From positions 823,981-887,980 of the forward strand of contig JAHBVB010000002.1 in the NCBI GenBank assembly GCA_019637805.1: a DNA stretch of 64,000 nt, in the 5' to 3' direction. The notes beneath the pieces were generated by a model, which saw only the letters and a program-made list of their open reading frames with translations, was not told the origin of the DNA and searched no databases. Within the stretch, counting starts at the first letter, position 1; the number at the start of each line of letters is the position of its first letter. Positions 49,347 through 57,298 of the stretch are shown in pieces. Both the position numbers and the translations under genes were made by a program. Origin of the DNA: Anaerolineales bacterium (lineage in GTDB: Bacteria; Chloroflexota; Anaerolineae; Anaerolineales; UBA11579).

Positions 49347-50546
49347 ATGGAAGACACAAAACCCAACCCGGCCACTGCAGCCAGCGAGCTGCGCAGCCCG
49401 GTGATCAAAGTCCTGGGGCTGGGCGGCGGCGGCGGCAACGCCGTGGACCGCATGATCGAGCTGGGCATCCCTGGCGTGGAATTCATCGCCGCCAACACAG
49501 ACTACCAGGTGCTGCAGAACAGCCAGGCGCCCACCAAAGTCCAACTGGGGCCGCTGCTCACCCGCGGCCTGGGCGCCGGCGGCGACTATGAGATCGGCTG
49601 CAGCGCTGCATTGGAGAGCCGCAAGGAGCTCGAAGAGGCGCTGCGCGGAGCGGACATGGTCTTCCTGGCGGCGGGCATGGGCGGCGGCACTGGCACCGGC
49701 TCCATCGCTGTGGCCGGCGAAGTCGCCCGTTCTCTGGGCGCCGTGACCATCGCCGTCGTCACCACGCCTTTCAGCTTCGAAATGGGCCGTCGCCAGCGCA
49801 ACGCCCAGGAAGGGCTGGAGCGCCTGCAACCGCACACGGATACGCTGATCACCATTTCCAATGACCGCTTGCTGCAAGTGGCGCCACAAGACCTGCCGCT
49901 GGAAACTGCATTCCGCATGGCGGACGATGTGCTGCGCCGCGCTGTGCAGGGCATTGCCGAACTGATCACCCAGCCAGGTCTTATCAACGTAGACTTCTCA
50001 CACATCCGCAATCTGATGCTGCGCGGCGGTGGCGCGCTGATGGCCATTGGCCACGGCAGCGGGCCTAACAAAGTGCTGGACGCCATCCAGCAGGCTCTCC
50101 AGCATCCGCTGCTGGGCGACGTCTCGCTGGCCGACGCAGACGGCGTCATCGCCAACTTCAGCGGCGGGGATGACCTGAGTTTATATGAGGTCGGCGAGGC
50201 CGTGGGCCACATCAACTCGCTGACCGGGGAGCGCGTGGACGTTGTCATGGGCCTGTCCCAGGACGAACGGCTGAACGGTCGTGCCCAAGTGATCCTGGTC
50301 GTGACTGGCCTTGGGGAGAAACCCTCCCAGCCGGTTGCCGCTTCGCACAACCAAGAGTTGCTCAGCCCTGAGCATCGAGTGGCAGAGCCTGAGGCAAAAA
50401 TGGCCTATGAAGTTGCCCCGACTTTCACAGAACCAAAGATCACGGAAAGCCAACCAAGCATGCCCGCCGAGGTGTTGAGCGATTTGGATGTGCCCGCTTT
50501 CCTGCGCAAGAAAGCGCGGGTCAACGCGCAGCTGGTGGAGCAATAA
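49347..50546 (+). CDS. ftsZ: Divergent FtsZ (tubulin-like) with substituted T7 loop
   Basis: 399 aa. The FtsZ fold is plain: LGLGGGGGNAVDRMIELGI, AANTDYQVLQ, the GTP-binding G-box AGMGGGTGTGSIAVAGEVAR (canonical ...GTGAAPV), PFSFEMGRRQRNAQEG, and ISNDRLLQV. The T7 loop reads GLINVDFSHIRNLM: Asp216 is kept, but the second Asp, which completes GTP hydrolysis in a neighbouring subunit (Asp212 in E. coli), is His219 (CAC at 50001-50003). The C-terminal tail LDVPAFLRKK matches the E. coli partner-binding peptide LDIPAFLRKQ. It may be the division FtsZ or a second paralogue; context is not the usual dcw cluster. Confidence 0.9.
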   Translation: MEDTKPNPATAASELRSPVIKVLGLGGGGGNAVDRMIELGIPGVEFIAANTDYQVLQNSQAPTKVQLGPLLTRGLGAGGDYEIGCSAALESRKELEEALRGADMVFLAAGMGGGTGTGSIAVAGEVARSLGAVTIAVVTTPFSFEMGRRQRNAQEGLERLQPHTDTLITISNDRLLQVAPQDLPLETAFRMADDVLRRAVQGIAELITQPGLINVDFSHIRNLMLRGGGALMAIGHGSGPNKVLDAIQQALQHPLLGDVSLADADGVIANFSGGDDLSLYEVGEAVGHINSLTGERVDVVMGLSQDERLNGRAQVILVVTGLGEKPSQPVAASHNQELLSPEHRVAEPEAKMAYEVAPTFTEPKITESQPSMPAEVLSDLDVPAFLRKKARVNAQLVEQ

Positions 50547-50548
50547 GC

Positions 50549-50788
50549 ATGGACACCAAAACAATTGACCGCATCAGCCGCGAAGTGTTGCGCAAGTTTC
50601 CCGAAATGGCGGGCTGCGCCCCGCGTATCACTCCGCAAGCCGGAGCAAAAAGCCCTGGCGGTCACGCAACCTACCTGCTGGCCTACACGGGTCACAGGGG
50701 GGATGCCGGCGGCCATGCGATCAGCCGCACAGTACGCGTGGTAGCGGACGACAGCGGTCGCATCCTGAAAGTGACCACCTCCCGCTGA
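50549..50788 (+). CDS. Small protein of the ftsZ-like operon
   Basis: 79 aa, not recognised. It starts 2 nt after the FtsZ-like stop and its TGA overlaps the next ATG (TGATG), so it is co-translated. It has a helical N-terminus (TIDRISREVLRKFPEMAGCA), then Gly- and Pro-rich, strand-like segments (YLLAYTGHRGDAGGHAISRT, VRVVADDSGRILKV). The single Cys and several His residues are scattered. No membrane segment. It might be an accessory to the FtsZ-like protein. Confidence 0.6.
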   Translation: MDTKTIDRISREVLRKFPEMAGCAPRITPQAGAKSPGGHATYLLAYTGHRGDAGGHAISRTVRVVADDSGRILKVTTSR

Positions 50789-50994
50789 TGAGCACTCGCC
50801 TCGTTCACTGGCTGGAGCTCAACTTTTGGCAGCTCGCCGTGCGGGTCCTGGGCGCGGTGCGTCCGCTCAGCCATATCCGGCAAGCCCATAGCAAAACTGC
50901 TGAGGCCAACCCCGGCTGGACCATCCATACCATGGCTGGCGCCACTCTGCTCCTGAGCTTCTGCGCCGGCGCCCTGCTGGGCTGGTTCTGGTGA
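50788..50994 (+). CDS. Small single-TM protein of the ftsZ-like operon
   Basis: 68 aa. An amphipathic, basic N-terminal part (LVHWLELNFWQLAVRVLGAV) precedes a C-terminal hydrophobic helix rich in small residues (MAGATLLLSFCAGALLGWFW) that should span the membrane with the N-terminus inside. It overlaps both neighbours by one base or less. It could anchor a soluble partner of this operon. No known family recognised. Confidence 0.58.
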   Translation: MSTRLVHWLELNFWQLAVRVLGAVRPLSHIRQAHSKTAEANPGWTIHTMAGATLLLSFCAGALLGWFW

Positions 50995-50995
50995 A

Positions 50996-51646
50996 ATGAT
51001 CAGTCCGCGGCAAGCCATTCTCGGCGGCCTGGCTGTGCTCGGCTTGATCGGCGGCCTGTTCGTTGGCCGCCTCAGCCGTGTCCTGGCCGCCCCTGAACAT
51101 CCTGCACATGGCCAGGTCTTGATTGCGCTGGTCGATGACCTGCACAGCGCGGAACCGAGTTTGCTGGCGCTGTGGACGGTCACCAAGGCGGACACGAACC
51201 TGCAGCTGCGCCCGATCTACCCGGCACCCTTGACCGACAAGCAAAACTTATATGCTCAACCTCATGCCGCCATCCGGTTGAGTGAACAGCAACTGCAAGA
51301 TCCCCAGCGGCTCATCACGCTCAGCGGCTCTGCCGACTGGGAGACGGTTTACTGGTTGGACCTGACCACATTTGTCACGCTAAACGCCCTAGCTGGCCAC
51401 GCGCCAGCCTTGTACAGCCAAACTTGGGAACAACCGCAGCGAGCCCTGCGCGACCAGGTGGAAGCGCTGAACAATCTGTGCGCGGCGGCTGGCGCTGCCG
51501 TCACTCCAGAAAATCTGGACGCGCTGCTGGGCTTAATGCCTAAGCACTTGCGCAGCACCCTGAGTCCCTTCGAACTGATCACGACTTGGGATGATTGGGT
51601 TCAGCAAAGCGCAGGGGTTCATTGTTCGCATTCCTGGACGGGATGA
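50996..51646 (+). CDS. Membrane-anchored protein of unknown function, ftsZ-like operon
   Basis: 216 aa. An N-terminal signal-anchor (AILGGLAVLGLIGGLFVGRL) is followed by an extracytoplasmic domain. The opening VLIALVDDLHSAEPSLLALW and TNLQLRPIYPAPL loosely recall LytR-CpsA-Psr proteins, but the arginine and Asp residues of active LCP enzymes are not evident, so I do not assign it. Starts 1 nt after the preceding stop. It is the last gene of the operon; the following methyltransferase has its own -10 and a different base composition. Confidence 0.6.
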   Translation: MISPRQAILGGLAVLGLIGGLFVGRLSRVLAAPEHPAHGQVLIALVDDLHSAEPSLLALWTVTKADTNLQLRPIYPAPLTDKQNLYAQPHAAIRLSEQQLQDPQRLITLSGSADWETVYWLDLTTFVTLNALAGHAPALYSQTWEQPQRALRDQVEALNNLCAAAGAAVTPENLDALLGLMPKHLRSTLSPFELITTWDDWVQQSAGVHCSHSWTG

Positions 51647-51675
51647 ATGTAACAAAGATTTTCAGTTAAACTGCC

Positions 51676-51681
51676 TATACT
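51676..51681 (+). promoter_or_regulatory. -10 element TATACT before the 51690 methyltransferase
   Basis: TATACT is followed by 8 nt and ATG 51690; an in-frame GTG at 51684 is too close. Confidence 0.45.
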
Positions 51682-51689
51682 AGGTGTTC

Positions 51690-52493
51690 ATGAGCAATAA
51701 GCCTGACTTAATACGCGTCTCTGAAGGCCTGCGCGTGGCCTATTATCGAGTATCCGCCAATTCCCGGTTTTGGGATGATCTATGGGCTAGCCAAGAAACA
51801 CAAAGGCTATATGAAAATGCGCAAAAAGGAGAACTAGGGTACTTTGATGATATCTTTCCAAAGTATTTACCTACGCATGGTCGCATTTTAGAGGCTGGCT
51901 GCGGTTTAGGCCAATTTGTAATTGCTTTGAGGCAGCGCGGCTACCAAGTTGAGGGGGTAGATTACGGTGAGCAAACTATTAACGCGCTGAATAAAACGTT
52001 CCCTAAAATGAATTTTTTATTTGGAGACGTGACCAAGTTAGATGCACCCGACGGCCACTACCACGGCTATATCTCATTAGGAGTAATGGAACATCGCCAG
52101 GAGGGACCAGAACCATTCCTCAAAGAAGCAAATCGTGTTTTGGCGCCGGACGGAATCGCACTGATTTCCGTTCCTCACCTTAATGCAATAAGAACTCTCA
52201 AGAAAGCTTTTGGTTTCTTCCGCAAACCAGCTCCAGCTGGTTTATCCTTCTATCAATACCTTTATTCTTCTTCAGAGTTCAATAAGAAACTGAACGATGC
52301 GGGTTTTCAAGTAATTGCGCATCACCAGTATGACGGCCATAAAGGTTTGGTCGGTGAGCTCCCTTGGCTAATGAAGCTCTACAATCTTCCTAAGGTGGGT
52401 TGGCGAATTTATAGAGTTTTGCGGGATTGGCGTTGGGCAAATGACCACATGGGGCACATGATGATGTATGTCTGTCGCAAGATGCAACCTTAG
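51690..52493 (+). CDS. Class I SAM-dependent methyltransferase, AT-rich
   Basis: 267 aa. Motif I is ILEAGCGLGQFVIALRQRGY, motif II is VEGVDYGEQTINALNKTFP, and the acceptor loop is YISLGVMEHRQEGPEPFLKE. N-terminal RFWDDLWASQETQRLYENAQ resembles methyltransferases from glycan gene clusters. Codon use is noticeably AT-richer than that of the operon before and the VanW gene after, so it is probably a recent arrival, like the 24740-27676 set. Substrate unknown. Confidence 0.82.
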   Translation: MSNKPDLIRVSEGLRVAYYRVSANSRFWDDLWASQETQRLYENAQKGELGYFDDIFPKYLPTHGRILEAGCGLGQFVIALRQRGYQVEGVDYGEQTINALNKTFPKMNFLFGDVTKLDAPDGHYHGYISLGVMEHRQEGPEPFLKEANRVLAPDGIALISVPHLNAIRTLKKAFGFFRKPAPAGLSFYQYLYSSSEFNKKLNDAGFQVIAHHQYDGHKGLVGELPWLMKLYNLPKVGWRIYRVLRDWRWANDHMGHMMMYVCRKMQP

Positions 52494-52502
52494 TTGACCG
52501 GG

Positions 52503-52508
52503 TAAAAT
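52503..52508 (+). promoter_or_regulatory. -10 element TAAAAT, leaderless VanW gene
   Basis: TAAAAT is followed by 7 nt and ATG 52516. A 6-bp inverted repeat, CCTTAG (52488-52493) and CTAAGG (52509-52514), encloses it. Confidence 0.5.
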
Positions 52509-52515
52509 CTAAGGC

Positions 52516-54396
52516 ATGGTCACCCAACCGCTCTCTCAGCCATCTTTTGAGCTGCCCCGGCCATCCTGGTTCTCACGTGTGCTGGCTGCCGTGGTGGCGG
52601 CTCTGGGGGTGGTGGCCGCGGTTGCTCTGCTTTTTTCCCTGGTGATCAGCCTGCTCAACCTCGGCAAAGTCATGCCGGGTGTTCGCGTGGCTGGTATGGA
52701 CCTCAGCGGCGTCGGGCGCACGGAAGCCATCGCCCTGCTCAGCCAGCAGCTCACCTTCCCCCACACCGGAAAAGTCACCCTGCGTTACGGCGAGCGCAGT
52801 TGGCAGTTCACCCCCGCCCAACTGGGCCTGCACCTGGACGCCGAAGCTTCGGCGGGAGCCGCGTATGGCTTCGGCCGCAGCCTGTGGCCGTGGGAAAATA
52901 TCGCCCAGAAAATTCAAACCCTGCAGGGCGGCGCTGACCTGGCCCCGCGCTTGATTTTTGACGGCCAAGCCGCCTACCTGGTCCTGCAGCAAATCGCAGC
53001 GGAGATCAACCAGCCGACCATTGAAGCCCAGCTTTCCTTGCAAGAACTAGATGTGTCCATGAGCCCCGGCCAGGTGGGCCTAAGTCTGGATAGTGAAAAA
53101 ACCGTCACCTGGCTCGCAGCCCAATTGATGCAAATGCGGGATGTGGACGTGCCGCTGGCTGTGGAGGAAACCCCGCCGCGCATTTTGGACGTCAGCGCCC
53201 AAGCCGCTATCGCAGAAAATCTGCTAAGCCAGCCGCTGGTCATCGCCCCCGGCGGAGACTACGAAGACAACCCCGACCCCTGGACCCTGGAACCCGAGAC
53301 GCTTGCCGGCCTGCTTAGCGTGGAGCGCGTGGTGGTTTTGGAAGGTGCGCATTATCAGCTGGGTTTGAACAGCCAGGAGCTAGGCGCCATCCTGGCCAGC
53401 TTGGGCAGCAAGGTCAGCGCCCAACCGCGCAATGCCCGTTTCGTCTTCAACGATGAGACCAGGCAACTCGACATCTATAAGCCCGCCGTCATCGGGCGCA
53501 CGCTTAATCTGCAAGCCAGCATCGAGCACATCAACACCCAGATCGGCCAAGGAGCCCATCAGGTCGAGCTGCAGTACGACTACACTGAACCTGGGATCCT
53601 CAACTCGATCAGCGCCGAAGAGTTGGGTATCCGTGAGCTGGTCTCAGAGCAAACCACCTATTTCTACGGCTCCAGCGATGAGCGCATCCAGAATATCGCC
53701 ATCTCCGCAGAGCGTTTCCACGGCCTGCTGGTCGCCCCAGGCGAAGTTTTCTCGATGGTGGAGAACATCGGTGACATCAGCCTGGAATCCGGGTTTGCCG
53801 AGGCCCTCATCATCTTCGGCGACCGCACCATCAAAGGCGTCGGCGGCGGGGTCTGCCAGGTCAGCACTACGCTCTTCCGCACTGTATTTTTCGGGGGTTT
53901 CCCGATTGTCGAGCGCTACCCACACGCGTACCGTGTCGGCTATTACGAGATGGACGCGGCCGGCAACACGCGCACCAACCTGGCCGGTTTGGATGCCGCC
54001 ATCTTCGCTCCCATTGTGGACTTCAAGTTCCGCAACGATACACCTTACTGGCTGCTGATGGAAACCTATGTGGATCGCGCCGCTCGCACGATCACCTGGA
54101 AGTTCTATTCGACCTACGACGGCCGCACGGTGGACTGGGATACCAGCGGAGCCCGCAATATTGTGGATGCTCCAGACCCGGTCTATGAAGAGAATGCCGA
54201 ACTGGGCCGAGGTGAAGTGAAACAAGTCGACTGGTCCGCAGATGGCGCCACCGTCAGCGTCGTCCGCACGGTGACGCGCAACGGCGAGGTCATCCACCAG
54301 GATCAGATCAACACACAATACCAAGCTTGGGCTGCGGTCTACCAATATGGGCCGGGGACGCCCAATATGCCCCCCCGGCAGATTCAAGGAAATTAG
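52516..54396 (+). CDS. VanW-family protein with PG-binding-like repeats
   Basis: 626 aa. A signal-anchor helix (about 20-50, rich in Ala/Val) leads to two PG_binding_4-type domains that begin MPGVRVAGMDLSGVGRTEAI. The VanW domain spans roughly 390-530 (NIAISAERFHGLLVAPGEVF, KGVGGGVCQVSTTLFRTVFF, RYPHAYRVGYYEMDAAGNTR). A C-terminal G5-like strand region follows (GEVIHQDQINTQYQAW). VanW was first seen in some vancomycin-resistance clusters, but its activity is unknown; the architecture suggests a cell-wall-linked protein. murA follows after 3 nt, supporting a link to envelope synthesis. Confidence 0.9.
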   Translation: MVTQPLSQPSFELPRPSWFSRVLAAVVAALGVVAAVALLFSLVISLLNLGKVMPGVRVAGMDLSGVGRTEAIALLSQQLTFPHTGKVTLRYGERSWQFTPAQLGLHLDAEASAGAAYGFGRSLWPWENIAQKIQTLQGGADLAPRLIFDGQAAYLVLQQIAAEINQPTIEAQLSLQELDVSMSPGQVGLSLDSEKTVTWLAAQLMQMRDVDVPLAVEETPPRILDVSAQAAIAENLLSQPLVIAPGGDYEDNPDPWTLEPETLAGLLSVERVVVLEGAHYQLGLNSQELGAILASLGSKVSAQPRNARFVFNDETRQLDIYKPAVIGRTLNLQASIEHINTQIGQGAHQVELQYDYTEPGILNSISAEELGIRELVSEQTTYFYGSSDERIQNIAISAERFHGLLVAPGEVFSMVENIGDISLESGFAEALIIFGDRTIKGVGGGVCQVSTTLFRTVFFGGFPIVERYPHAYRVGYYEMDAAGNTRTNLAGLDAAIFAPIVDFKFRNDTPYWLLMETYVDRAARTITWKFYSTYDGRTVDWDTSGARNIVDAPDPVYEENAELGRGEVKQVDWSADGATVSVVRTVTRNGEVIHQDQINTQYQAWAAVYQYGPGTPNMPPRQIQGN

Positions 54397-54399
54397 CTG

Positions 54400-55701
54400 A
54401 TGACCTCATGGAGCATTGAAGGGGGCCTGCCACTCCGCGGAGAGATCGCGGTCAGTGGCGCAAAGAATTCCATCACCAAACTGTTGGTTGCCTCAATGCT
54501 GAGCGAACAACCCAGCCATTTTCGCAACGTACCCAACATTGGCGACCGCCTGATCACGCAGGAGATGTGCGAAGCCGTCGGCGCCCAGTTTGAAAGCCCC
54601 AGCGCGCACGGCCTCATTGTCCACACGCCGCAGATCACCAACCATGCGATCAGCGCCGAACTGGGCGGCCGTAACCGTCTGGCGATCATGATGATGGGCC
54701 CGCTGCTGCACCGCAGCGGCCGGGCTTTTATCCCGGCTGCCGCGGGCGGCGACCAGATCGGCCCCCGCCCGGTGGATTTCCACCTGGAGGGCATCCGCCG
54801 CATGGGCGCCAAAGTCCAGATCCGCGATGGCGTCTACCAGATCGAAAGTGATGGGCTGCACGGCGCCGAAATCGAGCTGCCGTATCCCAGCGTGACCACC
54901 ACCGAGAATTTGCTGATGACCGCCGCCTTGGCCCAAGGCCGCACCATCCTGCGCAATGCCGCCATCGAGCCAGAGGTCATGGATCTGGTCATCTATCTGC
55001 AGAAGATGGGTGCCATCATCGACTACAACGTGGACCGCACCTTTGTCATAGAAGGCGTCTCCAAACTAAACGGAGCCAACCACCGCCTGATGCCTGACCG
55101 CATCGTGGCTGCCTCACTGGGCGTGGCGGCCGTAGCCACCGGCGGAGACGTGTTCGTGCGCAATGCCCGCCAAACGGATCTGCTGACTTTCCTCAACACC
55201 TTGCGCCGCGTAGGCGGCCTCTTCGAGGTCAAGGAAGACGGCATCCGCTTCTTCCACAACGGCCCGCTGAAGGCCATTCACCTGGAAACCAGTGTGCACC
55301 CCGGCTTTATGACCGACTGGCAATCGCCCTTCTTGCTGCTGCTGACCCAGGCTGAGGGTATGTCTGTGGTGCATGAGACCGTTTTTGAAGACCGCTTCGG
55401 CTATGTCAGCGCGCTGCAGCAGATGGGCGCCGAGATCGCACTTTACAACACCTGCCTGGGCAATCATTGCCGTTTCCACAGCAGCAACTACAAGCACAGC
55501 GCCGTGATCAAAGGGCCGGCCCAGCTAAGGGCAGCCGAGATCAACGTGCCGGATCTGCGCGCGGGTTTCACCTATCTGATCGCCGCCATCATGGCTCAGG
55601 GAAAATCCATCATCCACGGGATCGACCACATCACCCGCGGGTACGAAGATTTGGAAACCAATCTGCGCAGCCTGGGAGCGCGCATTGAGGCTGTACAATA
55701 G
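54400..55701 (+). CDS. murA: UDP-N-acetylglucosamine 1-carboxyvinyltransferase
   Basis: 433 aa, normal length. MurA motifs: SGAKNSITKLLVASML with Lys22 and Asn23, RPVDFHLEGIRRMGA, TDWQSPFLLLLTQAEG with the catalytic Asp, and TRGYEDLETNLRSLGA with the late Arg. The PEP-loop position normally held by Cys (E. coli Cys115, GGCTIG) is Asp118 (GGDQIG, codon GAC at 54751-54753), a natural variant known to be active and insensitive to fosfomycin in Mycobacterium and Chlamydia. It catalyses the first committed step of peptidoglycan synthesis. It follows the VanW gene by 3 nt. Confidence 0.94.
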   Translation: MTSWSIEGGLPLRGEIAVSGAKNSITKLLVASMLSEQPSHFRNVPNIGDRLITQEMCEAVGAQFESPSAHGLIVHTPQITNHAISAELGGRNRLAIMMMGPLLHRSGRAFIPAAAGGDQIGPRPVDFHLEGIRRMGAKVQIRDGVYQIESDGLHGAEIELPYPSVTTTENLLMTAALAQGRTILRNAAIEPEVMDLVIYLQKMGAIIDYNVDRTFVIEGVSKLNGANHRLMPDRIVAASLGVAAVATGGDVFVRNARQTDLLTFLNTLRRVGGLFEVKEDGIRFFHNGPLKAIHLETSVHPGFMTDWQSPFLLLLTQAEGMSVVHETVFEDRFGYVSALQQMGAEIALYNTCLGNHCRFHSSNYKHSAVIKGPAQLRAAEINVPDLRAGFTYLIAAIMAQGKSIIHGIDHITRGYEDLETNLRSLGARIEAVQ

Positions 55702-55714
55702 CATCGGAGGAAGC

Positions 55715-55942
55715 ATGGTTAGCAAAGATCTGATTGAAATTCTGCGGTGCCCCGCCTGTGTGCAGGAGAGTGAAGGCGAGCTGGAGTTTTACCAGGAAGC
55801 TTGGTTCATCTGCAAAGAGTGCGGGCGCAAGTATCCGGTGATTGATGATATTCCTGTGATGCTCATCGAAGTGGGCGACAAATTCATCAAGACCGACAAG
55901 AAAGATCTGCAGGTTCCGGCCCCCGCCTCTGCCGCAGACTAA
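55715..55942 (+). CDS. Trm112-like zinc-ribbon protein
   Basis: 75 aa from ATG 55715 with GGAGG 6 nt upstream; the longer frame from 55685 overlaps murA. The Trm112/YcaR signature is LIEILRCPACVQ, then FICKECGRKYPVIDDIPVML, with four Cys. Bacterial members are thought to be partners or stabilisers of methyltransferases or of lipid A/cell-wall enzymes; the role here is unknown. The HEAT gene begins 1 nt after the stop. Confidence 0.85.
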   Translation: MVSKDLIEILRCPACVQESEGELEFYQEAWFICKECGRKYPVIDDIPVMLIEVGDKFIKTDKKDLQVPAPASAAD

Positions 55943-55943
55943 G

Positions 55944-56522
55944 ATGCCTGACCTGGCGGACCTGCTGCGCGACCTAAAGGGCGGAGATGACGCCCTGGCG
56001 GAGCAAGCCGCCCTCAGCCTGCCCGCCCATGGGCAGGCTGCCTTGGACGCTTTATTGACCCTCAGCCAAAGCCCGCAGCCCAACCAGCGCTGGTGGGCGC
56101 TGCGAGCTTTGGCGGGTTTCGCTCAGCCACCAGCCGGCCAGGCCCTGGTCGCCGCGCTGGCGGATGCCGAGCCGGATGTGCGCAGTTGTGCCGCTCTGGC
56201 ACTGACCCAACGCCCAGAGCCTGCCGCCATCCCAGCCCTGATCAGCATGCTGCACCGCGAAGACAGTTTGCTCTCTCGCCTGGCGGGCGATGCCCTGGCC
56301 GCAGGCGGGGCGCCGGCTGTGGCTGCCCTGACCCAGTTCCTGCAGCAACCTGAAGTCGCCGCTGGCCAAGCCGAAGCGGCCCGCGCCCTGGCGCTGGCTG
56401 GCGACAAAAATAGCATTCCTACCCTGATGAACCTGCTGGAAAGCGAATCAACATTGGTCCAGTATTGGGCGGGCGAAGGCCTGACCAAGCTGGGCGTGGG
56501 TATGACCTTCTTTAAGCCATGA
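55944..56522 (+). CDS. HEAT-repeat protein
   Basis: 192 aa made of five or six HEAT-like helical pairs (AALSLPAHGQAALDALLTLS, NQRWWALRALAGFAQPPAGQ, PDVRSCAALALTQRPEPAAI, PALISMLHREDSLLSRLAGD, NSIPTLMNLLESESTLVQYW). PBS-lyase-type repeats suggest a protein-binding scaffold. No catalytic motif. Its last 4 nt overlap the aldo/keto reductase start (ATGA). Confidence 0.82.
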   Translation: MPDLADLLRDLKGGDDALAEQAALSLPAHGQAALDALLTLSQSPQPNQRWWALRALAGFAQPPAGQALVAALADAEPDVRSCAALALTQRPEPAAIPALISMLHREDSLLSRLAGDALAAGGAPAVAALTQFLQQPEVAAGQAEAARALALAGDKNSIPTLMNLLESESTLVQYWAGEGLTKLGVGMTFFKP

Positions 56523-57298
56523 CACATTCACCCACTTTGCCCTTAACCCCTGAACTCAGCATTCCCCAGCTGGGCTTCGGCACTTGGAAGCTGCGCGACC
56601 CGCGCAGCGCCATCGGCCAAGCCCTGCAGGTCGGCTACCGCCATTTGGATACCGCGGACCTGTACCATAGCCACGGCGCCATCGCTGAAGCCTTGGCGGA
56701 CAGCGGCTTGCCCCGCTCAGACGTTTTCATCACCACCAAGCTCATGCCGCACAGCCACGGCGCCAAGCAGGTCAAGGAGGCGGTGCAGCGTTTCCTGCAG
56801 GAACTGCGCACCGACTACATTGACCTGCTGCTCATCCATTGGCCCAGCAGCGTGCCCGTAGCTGAAACGCTGGGAGCCATGGACGCCGCTCGCAAGGCCG
56901 GGCAGGTGCGCGCCCTGGGCGTCTCGAACTTCGAGATCGACCTGCTCCAGGCTTCGCTCGACACAGGCATCCCTTTTAGCAACAACCAGATCGAATACAA
57001 CCTCAAAGAGCAACCACAGGAAGTGCTGCGCTTTTGCCTGGAACGCGGCATTAGCGTCACCTCATATACTTCGCTGGAGCGCGGCACGCCAGAACAGGAA
57101 GCGCGGGTCGCCCAGCTCACCAAAACACACAATGCCACTCGTGAGCAGGTGCTGCTCAGCTGGCTGATGCACAAGGGCATGATCGTGATCCCGGCTTCCT
57201 CCAACGCCGCCCATATCGAGAGCAACTTCCAAAGCCTGCAGATCAAATTGGCTGACGAGGATATTGCCTACCTCGAGAAAGGCGTGGGGACAGAATGA
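56519..57298 (+). CDS. Aldo/keto reductase
   Basis: 259 aa. The AKR tetrad is present: Asp in YRHLDTADLYHSHGAIAEAL, with Tyr, Lys in FITTKLMPHSHG, and the His position in DLLLIHWPS. The NADPH-binding C-terminus is VIPASSNAAHIESNFQSLQI. It resembles the short 2,5-diketo-gluconate reductase-like group and would reduce a small aldehyde or ketone with NADPH. It is coupled by ATGA overlaps to both the HEAT and EamA genes. Confidence 0.9.
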   Translation: MTHSPTLPLTPELSIPQLGFGTWKLRDPRSAIGQALQVGYRHLDTADLYHSHGAIAEALADSGLPRSDVFITTKLMPHSHGAKQVKEAVQRFLQELRTDYIDLLLIHWPSSVPVAETLGAMDAARKAGQVRALGVSNFEIDLLQASLDTGIPFSNNQIEYNLKEQPQEVLRFCLERGISVTSYTSLERGTPEQEARVAQLTKTHNATREQVLLSWLMHKGMIVIPASSNAAHIESNFQSLQIKLADEDIAYLEKGVGTE

